From assembly GCA_964579415.1 (NCBI GenBank), contig CAZOGW010000014.1:1-41200 (forward strand): a DNA stretch of 41,200 bases, read 5' to 3'. Each line of letters begins with the position of its first letter. The first letter of the stretch is position 1. A program made the position numbers and the translations under genes. Of this stretch, positions 23,330 to 30,053 are shown one piece after another. The notes below the pieces were generated by a model that made no database searches, had not been told where the DNA came from, and saw nothing but the letters and a program-made list of their open reading frames with translations. The stretch is from CAZOGW01 sp964579415 (GTDB lineage: Bacteria > Actinomycetota > Acidimicrobiia > Spongiisociales > UBA5794).

Positions 23330-23907
23330 CCCCCGGTCCCTGCCTCGTCGTCGGGCTGCGCAACCCGGGTACTCGCTACGACACAACGCGCCACAACGTC
23401 GGGTCGGAGGTGATCGAGGTGCTCGCCGGACGCCACGCCGCCACCTTCAAGAAGGCACCCCGGTTCATGCGTGCCGACATCGGTGACGCCCGCATCGGCG
23501 GGAACAAGGCGCTGCTGGCGACGCCGCGTACCTTCATGAACGAATCGGGCCAGGCGGTGGCGCCGCTGGTCACCTACTTCGACATCGACCTCGACCGGCT
23601 ACTGGTCATCCACGACGACATCGACCTTCCCTTCGCCAAGCTCCGCGTCCAGGCGGATCGCAGCTCGGGGGGGAACAACGGTGTCAGCTCGGTGATCCGC
23701 TCCCTGGGCACCCAAGACTTCTGGCGCTTGAGGATCGGCGTGGGGCGCCCCCCGGGTCGCCAGGATCCCGCCGACTTCGTGTTGCACCCGTTCTCCAAGC
23801 AGGAGCGCCCCGACGTCGACATCGCCGTCCAGCACGCCGCAGATCTGGTGGAGCTCTTCGTAGAAGAGGGCGGCGAAGCCGCCCGCCAGCGGGCGGGAGA
23901 GGTTTAG
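23326..23907 (+). CDS. pth: Peptidyl-tRNA hydrolase, probable CTG start
   Basis: Pth releases peptides from stalled peptidyl-tRNA. The required N-terminus CLVVGLRNPGTRYDTTRHNVG, with the asparagine of NPG and the catalytic histidine of RHN, is encoded upstream of the first in-frame GTG (23410). No ATG, GTG or TTG precedes it in the open frame. The CTG at 23326 overlaps the rplY stop as CTGA, mirrors the GTGA/ATGA junctions elsewhere in the window, and gives 193 residues, a normal length. GAGGG lies about nine bases upstream. Other motifs are TPRTFMNESG, IHDDIDLPFAKLR and SSGGNNGVSSVIRSLGT, where the usual GGHNG reads GGNNG. A sequencing error hiding a normal start is the alternative. Confidence 0.85.
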   Translation: MTPGPCLVVGLRNPGTRYDTTRHNVGSEVIEVLAGRHAATFKKAPRFMRADIGDARIGGNKALLATPRTFMNESGQAVAPLVTYFDIDLDRLLVIHDDIDLPFAKLRVQADRSSGGNNGVSSVIRSLGTQDFWRLRIGVGRPPGRQDPADFVLHPFSKQERPDVDIAVQHAADLVELFVEEGGEAARQRAGEV

Positions 23908-23922
23908 ACGACGAGTACCTGC

Positions 23923-23992
23923 ACTTGGTATCTGACCGGCGAATACCGAGTTACGGCGAATACCAAGTACCAAGTACCAAGTACCAAGTACC
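23923..23992 (+). repeat. TACCAAG heptamer array with inverted half
   Basis: Four exact TACCAAG units run head to tail at 23961-23988, followed by a partial TACC. Upstream, ACTTGGTAT (23923-23931) pairs exactly with ATACCAAGT (23960-23968). The transcript after pth can therefore fold into a nine-pair hairpin with a 28-base loop. The related copy is at 22529-22544. It occupies most of the pth-mfd gap. Confidence 0.75.
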
Positions 23993-24030
23993 CGTGCGGC
24001 CAACCCAGTCGGCACAGCCCACGGGGCCGT

Positions 24031-24036
24031 TACTCT
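24031..24036 (+). promoter_or_regulatory. -10 box of mfd
   Basis: TACTCT ends eight bases before the GTG start of mfd, with no ribosome site between them, consistent with a leaderless mRNA. Confidence 0.4.
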
Positions 24037-24044
24037 GACCCCTT

Positions 24045-27000
24045 GTGACCGCACCTCTCCAAGCTCTGACGCGCCGCTGGCCGGCGGCCCGGTCGCTGGT
24101 GGCGCCGGGCAGGATCGCCGTTCCCCCGGCGCTGCGCGCACTGGTGCTGGCCGGCACCGCCTCACGATCCCAGGCGCCGATCCTGGCGCTGGTGCCGGGG
24201 GAGCGCGACGCCGAGGAGCTGGCCGACGACCTCGCCCTCTTCACCGGCGGCGCCTTCCTCCTTCCGGCGTGGGGGACGCTGCCCTTCGAGCACGTATCGC
24301 CCAACACCGCCACCATGGCGCAACGCGCCCGCGCCCGTCACCAGCTCCAGACCGGCGACCCGGGAACCGTGGTGGTGGCCTCGGTCCGGGCCGCCATCCA
24401 GCGGGTGAGCCCCAATCGCACCGCCCCCGCCGCCCTGGCCGTCGGGGAGGTGTACGACTTCGACGCACTCGTCGCCGAACTGGTCACCATGGGCTACAGC
24501 CGTACCGACCGTGTCGAGGGCCGGGGCCAGATGGCGGTGCGAGGCGGGATCATCGACGTGTTCCCCTCCCACACCCACGACCCGGTGCGCATCGAGTTCT
24601 GGGGCGACGAGGTCATCGAGATGCGCCTCTTCTCCCCGAAGTCGCAGCGTTCCAGTGACCCGGTCGAGCAGGTCGAGGTCTACCCGGCCCGGGAGCTGGT
24701 ACCCGACGACGCCGTGCGTGCCGGGGCCGGCCGGCTCGCCGCCACCCAATCCTGGGCGCTGGCAACCTGGGACCGCATCGCCGCCGGCGTCACCTTCCCC
24801 GGCATCGAGTCCTGGATGCCCTGGTTGGCCCCGGAGCGCTGCATCCTCGACGAGGCCGCCCGTGCCACCGTGGTGGTCTTCGACGAGGCGCAGGCGTTGG
24901 CCCGGGCCGGCGCCCTCGTCGACGAGGAGGAGGAACTCGCCGGCGTTCTCTCACCCACCTGGGGGCAGGGCGCCCCCGGTGCCGCCGAGCACCCCCGCTT
25001 CTTTCTCGACCTGGGGGAGCGTCTCGACGCCCGTCTCCACGTGGAGTGCCCGCCGACGCCGATGAGCCCCGACGACACCACCTTCACCACCCGCGGCCTG
25101 GAGGCGGTGCCCGGCGACGCCGAGTCGGTGGCCAACGCGGTGAACCGCTGGTCCGGCGCCGGGGTGGCCATCGTGATCGCCATGGACGGCGAGGCGGCGG
25201 CGAGCCGCGTCTCCCGGCTGCTCGGCGAGGCAGGCACCCACATCCCCATGGCCGAACGGGTGGCTGAACCTCCCAAGCCCGCCGTCCTCCCGGTGGGAAT
25301 CCACCGCGGCTTCGTCGCCGACTGGCTCGGCGTGGGGGTCGTCGGCGAGCAGGAGGTGGCCGGCCGCCGCCGCGCCCACCGCCGCGCCGGGCCCCGCCGC
25401 GCCGCCGACGCCGGCGACGCCTACCGGGACCTCCGCCCCGGTGACTTCGTCGTCCACCACCACCACGGCATCGGCCGCTTCGAGGGGCTGGTGCACCGCG
25501 AGATCGCCGGCGTGGAGCGGGACTACCTCCTCATCGCCTACCACGGCCAGGACCGCCTCTACGTCCCCACCGACCAACTCGCCGCGGTCACCCGCTACAC
25601 CGGTGGGGAGACTCCCCGCCTCTCCCGGATGGGAGGCGCCGACTGGGAGAACACCCGCGCCAAGGTCCGCAAGGCCGTCGCCGTCGTCGCCGAGGAGGTG
25701 GTGGCGCTGCACCGCAAGCGGGCCGCCGCCAGGGGTCACGCCTTCCCCGCCGACACCCCGTGGCAGCGCGAGTTCGAGGCGGCGTTCCCCTTCGAGGAGA
25801 CCCCCGACCAGCTCGCCGCCATCACCGACGTCAAGGCCGACATGGAAGCTGACGCCCCCATGGACCGCCTCATCTTCGGCGACGTCGGCTTCGGCAAGAC
25901 CGAGGTCGCCCTCCGTGCCGCCTTCAAGGCGATCCAGGACGGCAAGCAGGTGGCGGTGCTCGTCCCCACCACGCTGCTCGCTCAGCAGCACCACGCCAAC
26001 TTCGAGGAGCGTCTCGGCTCGTACCCGGTGAAGGTGGAGGTGCTGAGCCGCTTCCTCACCGGCGCCCAGCAGCGTGACGTGATCCGGCGGGTCCGGACCG
26101 GCGACGTCGACCTGGTGGTGGGCACCCACCGCCTCCTGTCCGACGACGTCGATTTCCGCGACCTGGGCCTGCTCGTCGTCGACGAAGAGCAGCGCTTCGG
26201 CGTCTCCGCCAAGGACCGGCTCAAGCAGCTCCGCGCCTCCGTCGACGTGCTCACCCTCACCGCCACCCCCATCCCCCGGACCTTGGAGATGGCCCTCACC
26301 GGCATCCGCGACGTGAGCAACATCCGTACCGCCCCCCAGGACCGCCAGCCCATCCTCACCTACGTCGGCCCCCACGACGACCAGGCGGTCTCGGCGGCGA
26401 TCCGCCGCGAGCTGCTGCGGGAGGGCCAGATCTACTACGTCCACAACCGGGTGCGCTCCATCGACCGGGCTGTGGCCCACCTGCGGGAACTGGTTCCCGA
26501 CGCCCGCTACGCCGTCGCCCACGGTCAGATGAGCGAGGGCCAACTCGAGCAGATCATGTACGAGTTCTGGAACCGGGAGCACGACGTGCTGGTGGCCACC
26601 ACCATCATCGAGTCGGGCCTCGACCTGCCGCTGGTGAACACGCTCATCGTGGAGCGGGCCGACCGCCTCGGGCTGGGCCAGCTCTACCAGTTGCGGGGCC
26701 GGGTGGGCCGCTCCCACCACCGGGCCTACGCCTACCTGTTCCACCCCGAGGAGCAGACCCTGGGCGAGGACGCCTACCGGCGGCTGGAGGCGATCGGGGA
26801 GCTCACCGAGCTCGGCTCCGGGTTCGACCTGGCCCTGCGCGACCTGGAGATCCGCGGTGCGGGCAGCATCTTGTCGGAGACCCAGGCCGGGCACATCTCC
26901 GCCGTCGGTTTCGAGATGTACGTCGAGATGATGGCCGACGCCGTCGGCGACCTCACCGGGCGGCCCGCCGCCGAGGAGCCACCCGAGGTGCGCATCGACC

Positions 27001-27413
27001 TCCCCGTCGACGCCCACCTCCCCGACGGCTACGTGCCCGGGGACGACCAGAGGCTCGAGGCCTACCGGAGGCTGGCGGCGGCGGTGACCAGGGAGGAGGT
27101 GGAGGACGTCGCCACCGAGTGGAAGGACCGCTTCGGCGACCTGCCAACCCCTGCCGAGGCGCTGGTCGACGTCGCCCGGCTCCGCGTCGAGGCGATCCGC
27201 ATCGGGCTCGAGGAGATCGTCAAGCTGCGCCACGAGGTGCGCATGGGCCCGGTGTCGCTGAAGGGTTCCGAGGAGGTGCGCCTCTCCCGGCTGGCGCCGT
27301 CGGCGGTGGTCCGCGGCCCGGTGGTGTTCCTGCCGGCGCCCCGCAACGAGCCGGTTGCCGCCCTGCTGGCGTTCCTCCGTAAGATGTGGCCCGCACCCGA
27401 GGAGAGCTCGTGA
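24045..27413 (+). CDS. mfd: Transcription-repair coupling factor Mfd
   Basis: Mfd pushes stalled RNA polymerase off damaged DNA and recruits UvrA. The 1122-residue protein has the UvrB-homology module (LFTGGAFLLPAWGTLPFEHVSP near residue 65; RGGIIDVFP near 167), the RNA polymerase-interaction domain (LRPGDFVVHHHHGIGRFEGLV near residue 464), and a superfamily 2 translocase: Walker A GDVGFGKTE near 612, DEEQRFGV, TATPIPRTLEMAL, and the RGRVGRSHHRAYAYLF segment. A C-terminal TRCF domain (LPDGYVPGDDQRLEAYRRLA) closes it. It is within the usual size range. Its stop overlaps the following lipoprotein gene as GTGA, so the two are coupled. Confidence 0.96.
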   Translation: MTAPLQALTRRWPAARSLVAPGRIAVPPALRALVLAGTASRSQAPILALVPGERDAEELADDLALFTGGAFLLPAWGTLPFEHVSPNTATMAQRARARHQLQTGDPGTVVVASVRAAIQRVSPNRTAPAALAVGEVYDFDALVAELVTMGYSRTDRVEGRGQMAVRGGIIDVFPSHTHDPVRIEFWGDEVIEMRLFSPKSQRSSDPVEQVEVYPARELVPDDAVRAGAGRLAATQSWALATWDRIAAGVTFPGIESWMPWLAPERCILDEAARATVVVFDEAQALARAGALVDEEEELAGVLSPTWGQGAPGAAEHPRFFLDLGERLDARLHVECPPTPMSPDDTTFTTRGLEAVPGDAESVANAVNRWSGAGVAIVIAMDGEAAASRVSRLLGEAGTHIPMAERVAEPPKPAVLPVGIHRGFVADWLGVGVVGEQEVAGRRRAHRRAGPRRAADAGDAYRDLRPGDFVVHHHHGIGRFEGLVHREIAGVERDYLLIAYHGQDRLYVPTDQLAAVTRYTGGETPRLSRMGGADWENTRAKVRKAVAVVAEEVVALHRKRAAARGHAFPADTPWQREFEAAFPFEETPDQLAAITDVKADMEADAPMDRLIFGDVGFGKTEVALRAAFKAIQDGKQVAVLVPTTLLAQQHHANFEERLGSYPVKVEVLSRFLTGAQQRDVIRRVRTGDVDLVVGTHRLLSDDVDFRDLGLLVVDEEQRFGVSAKDRLKQLRASVDVLTLTATPIPRTLEMALTGIRDVSNIRTAPQDRQPILTYVGPHDDQAVSAAIRRELLREGQIYYVHNRVRSIDRAVAHLRELVPDARYAVAHGQMSEGQLEQIMYEFWNREHDVLVATTIIESGLDLPLVNTLIVERADRLGLGQLYQLRGRVGRSHHRAYAYLFHPEEQTLGEDAYRRLEAIGELTELGSGFDLALRDLEIRGAGSILSETQAGHISAVGFEMYVEMMADAVGDLTGRPAAEEPPEVRIDLPVDAHLPDGYVPGDDQRLEAYRRLAAAVTREEVEDVATEWKDRFGDLPTPAEALVDVARLRVEAIRIGLEEIVKLRHEVRMGPVSLKGSEEVRLSRLAPSAVVRGPVVFLPAPRNEPVAALLAFLRKMWPAPEESS

Positions 27414-28330
27414 CCACCCGCAGCCGCAACACAATCCTGTCCCTCGCCGTCCTCGTCGTGGTGACCGGCGCCTGTGCCTCCGACCAGTCGTACGCAACCG
27501 TCGACGGGCGCGAGATCTCCCGGGATGCGGCGCTGGCGTACTCCGACGTCGACACCGAGGCGACCGTCGCCGGCGGCGACCAGGTTCGGGCCGGGCTCAC
27601 CGAGATGATCTACGACCTCGCTGCCGTCTCCGCCGCCCAATCCGACTTCGGTGTCGCCATCACCGCCGAGGACATCGACGAGCGTATCGCCAACCTCCCG
27701 GGACACTGGGTCCCCGTCGTCGGCAGCCTCGGGCCCGAGACCGGCTTGCCCGACGCCGTGCTCCGTTCCACCGCGCTGCGCACCCTGCTCGCCGACACCG
27801 TCGGTGTCGAGCTGATCCTGCAGGCCCACGGGAGCTGGGAGGCGCTGCTGGAGAACGCTCCCGAACTGGCGGCACGGGTCTGCATCCGACACCTGGTGGT
27901 CCCCACCGTCGAAGAGGCCGAGGAAGCCCTGGACCGCATCGAGGCCGGCGAGGACTTCGTAGCCGTCGCCACCGAGGTTTCCCTCGACTCGCTCAACCCC
28001 GGCGAGATCATCGACGCCGCCAACTGCCCCTCACACCTGGTGGGGGCTCCTCCCGACCTGATCGCGCTGGCGACGACGCTCCCCGTCGGCGATTCGGGCG
28101 GCCCGGTGCAGAGCGACGCCGGCTACCACGTCATCAAGGTGGAGCAACGGGTGGTCCCCACCGCAGCCGAGCTGGAGGCGAACCCGCTCGACTACCTGCA
28201 GCTCGACAGCGCGGTGACGATGTTCTCCGAGTGGTTCACCACCGTCGCCGGCGAAGCCGACGTCGACGTGGAATCCGAGGTAGGTCGCTGGTCCCCCGAC
28301 CAGCGGCTCGTCGTCCCGCCCAGTGGGTGA
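27410..28330 (+). CDS. SurA/PpiC-like lipoprotein
   Basis: A 306-residue lipoprotein. A short signal sequence ends VTGAC with C22 as the lipidated residue. The mature N-terminal part (YATVDGREISRDAALAY...) resembles the SurA_N chaperone domain, where V-G-x-I/x-S-R/x patterns are common. A C-terminal parvulin-like region follows: CIRHLVVPTVEEAEEALDRIEAGEDFVAVA and GGPVQSDAGYHVIKVEQR. The parvulin core is reduced, so peptidyl-prolyl isomerase activity is doubtful. GTG 27410 is preferred over GTG 27386 because GAGGAGAG lies five bases upstream and the signal peptide then has normal length. A similar lipoprotein stands between mfd and mazG in Streptomyces, so the context is conserved. Confidence 0.8.
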   Translation: MTTRSRNTILSLAVLVVVTGACASDQSYATVDGREISRDAALAYSDVDTEATVAGGDQVRAGLTEMIYDLAAVSAAQSDFGVAITAEDIDERIANLPGHWVPVVGSLGPETGLPDAVLRSTALRTLLADTVGVELILQAHGSWEALLENAPELAARVCIRHLVVPTVEEAEEALDRIEAGEDFVAVATEVSLDSLNPGEIIDAANCPSHLVGAPPDLIALATTLPVGDSGGPVQSDAGYHVIKVEQRVVPTAAELEANPLDYLQLDSAVTMFSEWFTTVAGEADVDVESEVGRWSPDQRLVVPPSG

Positions 28331-29774
28331 CGCCGCCCCGCCCGTCACCGTCGTCGGGTTGGGACCCGCCGGCCTGGATCGGGTGAGCCCGCCGGTGATG
28401 TCCGCGCTGCTCGACCCCGGCGTGACCGTCGTCGTCCGGACCTTGCACCACCCCGCCTGTGCCGAACTGGCCGAGGTGCGCGCCGTGGTGTCGTGCGACG
28501 ACCTGTACGACAGCGCCCTCGGGTTCGACGAGGTCTACCGATCGATCGCCTCCCGGGTGCTGGCTGCCGCCCCGGTGGTGTACGCCGTGCCCGGCAGCGC
28601 CGTGGTGGGGGAGCGATCGGTGGGCATGATCCGCCAGGCCGCCTCCGCCGCCGGCACCGCGGTCACGATCCATCCCGGTGAGTCGTTCCTCGACCTGGTT
28701 TGGGAACGCACCGGCTGCGATCCCATCGCCGACGGTGTCCAGGTCGTCGACGGGCGCGCCCTGCCTGACCCGCTACAGCTCCACCTCCCTACCGTGGTCA
28801 CCCAGGTGGATCGGCCCGAGGTGCTCGGCGACGTGGTGGTGGCACTGGGCCACACCCTTCCCCACGACGTCACCGTCACCGTGCTCGACGCCCTCGGCTC
28901 ACCCGACGAGACGGTGGTGCAACTCCCACTCCACGAGGTGATGCGGTTCCCGGCCGGTGCCCGCACCTCGCTGTATGTGGACCCGCCGCCCAACGGCTGG
29001 TTCGGTCTGGTGGCCACCAACCGGCGGCTCCGCTCCGAGTGCCCCTGGGATCGCGCCCAGACGCACCACAGCCTGGTGCGCCACCTCATCGAGGAGACCT
29101 ACGAGACCGTCGACGTCATCGAGACCCTTCCCCCCGGCGCCCCCGGCGACGTCGGCGACGGCGCCTACGGCGAGTACGCCGCCCTGGAGGAGGAACTCGG
29201 CGATCTGCTGCTCCAGGTGGTGTTCCACGCCACCCTGGCCGAGGAGACCGGGGCATTCGGTGTCGAGGAGGTGGCGGAATCGATCCGGCGCAAGCTGGTC
29301 CACCGCCATCCCCACGTATTCGGGGATGTCGCCGCCGACGACGCCGAGACCGTGGTCTCCAACTGGGAGCGCATCAAGTCCGACGAGAAGGACCGCAGTT
29401 CGCTGATGGACGACGTCCCCCATGCCCTGCCGGCCCTGGCCCGGGCCGACAAGCTGCAGCGCCGCGCCGCCTCGGCGGGCTTCGACTGGGACAGCGCAGC
29501 GCCGGTGCTGGCGAAGCTGGTGGAAGAGGTCGAGGAGCTGAGCCGGGCCCTGGACGACCCGCAGGGCCGCAGCGACGAGTTGGGCGACGTGATCTTCTCG
29601 GCGGTGAACCTGGCCCGCCACCTCGACGTCGATCCCGAAGCCGCCCTGCGCGGCGCCAATGCCCGCTTCGCCCACCGCTTCCGCCTCGTCGAGTCCCACG
29701 CAGACCGCCCCCTCCACGAGATGACCCTCGCCGAACTCGACACCCTCTGGGAAAGGGCCAAGCAGCAAGGCTGA
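28323..29774 (+). CDS. mazG: Tetrapyrrole methylase-MazG fusion (YabN type)
   Basis: A 483-residue two-part protein. Residues 1 to about 210 form a tetrapyrrole (corrin/porphyrin) methylase-like domain: VTVVGLGPAGLDRVSP, VVRTLHHP, DLYDSALGFDEVY, VVYAVPGSAVVGERSV. The rest is a tandem MazG nucleoside triphosphate pyrophosphohydrolase: CPWDRAQTHHSLVRHLIEETYE, EELGDLLLQVVFHA, HPHVFGDV and NWERIKSDEK, then a second helical repeat KLVEEVEELSRAL...DELGDVIFSAVN. MazG hydrolyses NTPs and abnormal nucleotides and may lower alarmone levels. GTG 28323 overlaps the previous gene by eight bases. The mycobacterial MazG lacks the methylase half; Bacillus YabN has it. Confidence 0.92.
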   Translation: MGDAAPPVTVVGLGPAGLDRVSPPVMSALLDPGVTVVVRTLHHPACAELAEVRAVVSCDDLYDSALGFDEVYRSIASRVLAAAPVVYAVPGSAVVGERSVGMIRQAASAAGTAVTIHPGESFLDLVWERTGCDPIADGVQVVDGRALPDPLQLHLPTVVTQVDRPEVLGDVVVALGHTLPHDVTVTVLDALGSPDETVVQLPLHEVMRFPAGARTSLYVDPPPNGWFGLVATNRRLRSECPWDRAQTHHSLVRHLIEETYETVDVIETLPPGAPGDVGDGAYGEYAALEEELGDLLLQVVFHATLAEETGAFGVEEVAESIRRKLVHRHPHVFGDVAADDAETVVSNWERIKSDEKDRSSLMDDVPHALPALARADKLQRRAASAGFDWDSAAPVLAKLVEEVEELSRALDDPQGRSDELGDVIFSAVNLARHLDVDPEAALRGANARFAHRFRLVESHADRPLHEMTLAELDTLWERAKQQG

Positions 29775-29792
29775 CGAGACCGACCGTCGGGT

Positions 29793-29814
29793 TTCATCCT
29801 CCCCCGCCGCTTCG
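29793..29814 (+). repeat. Truncated copy of the family 1 repeat
   Basis: TTCATCCTCCCCCGCCGCTT plus CG (29793-29814) repeats exactly the first 22 bases of the full copy at 29825, 32 bases further on. It reads like a solo 5' end left by duplication or deletion. Confidence 0.6.
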
Positions 29815-29824
29815 TAGGGCTGTC

Positions 29825-29942
29825 TTCATCCTCCCCCGCCGCTTCGGTGGGGGAGGTGGGCGATCGGCCGGCCCGGCGCAGTGGGACCTGATCGCGTGCA
29901 CTGTCTCGTGTCGGGCCGATCGGCCGGAGGGGGTCTTCGTCT
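29825..29942 (+). repeat. 117-bp interspersed repeat, family 1, copy B
   Basis: The forward-oriented copy of the element seen inverted at 17334-17450. It has the 5' hairpin CCTCCCCC...GGGGGAGG, a GATCGGCC/GGCCGATC inverted pair enclosing the middle, and the 3' block GGAGGGGGTCTTCGTCTC. It sits just after mazG, where the first hairpin may terminate transcription. The rest of 29943-30053 holds the promoter and leader of the next gene. Confidence 0.75.
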
Positions 29943-29983
29943 CAGGTCCGTGCTGAGCTTGCCGCGAGGCTGAAGGTCCCGGG

Positions 29984-30013
29984 TTGAAGCAGGGGGATGA
30001 GGGTCGCTAGGTT
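29984..30013 (+). promoter_or_regulatory. Promoter of the M14 peptidase gene
   Basis: TTGAAG (29984-29989) and TAGGTT (30008-30013) are spaced by 18 bases. The leader of about 35 bases contains the strong ribosome site AGGAGGT (30042-30048), five bases before the GTG start. Confidence 0.5.
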
Positions 30014-30053
30014 CAGGCTCGGCCCCTAACCCCCCACATACAGGAGGTCGATC

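Noticed and set aside
24951..27497. Reverse-strand 848-codon frame opposite mfd
   Set aside because: A GC-rich shadow of mfd with low-complexity Gly/Asp/Val/His composition and no domain.
17420..29945. Similar peptides encoded in the two 117-bp repeats (GGGGGRS and DLIACTVS...ADRPEGVF)
   Set aside because: The similarity follows from DNA identity without indels; there are no usable start codons or ribosome sites, stems are conserved at all codon positions, and the frames sit at opposite orientations relative to neighbouring genes.
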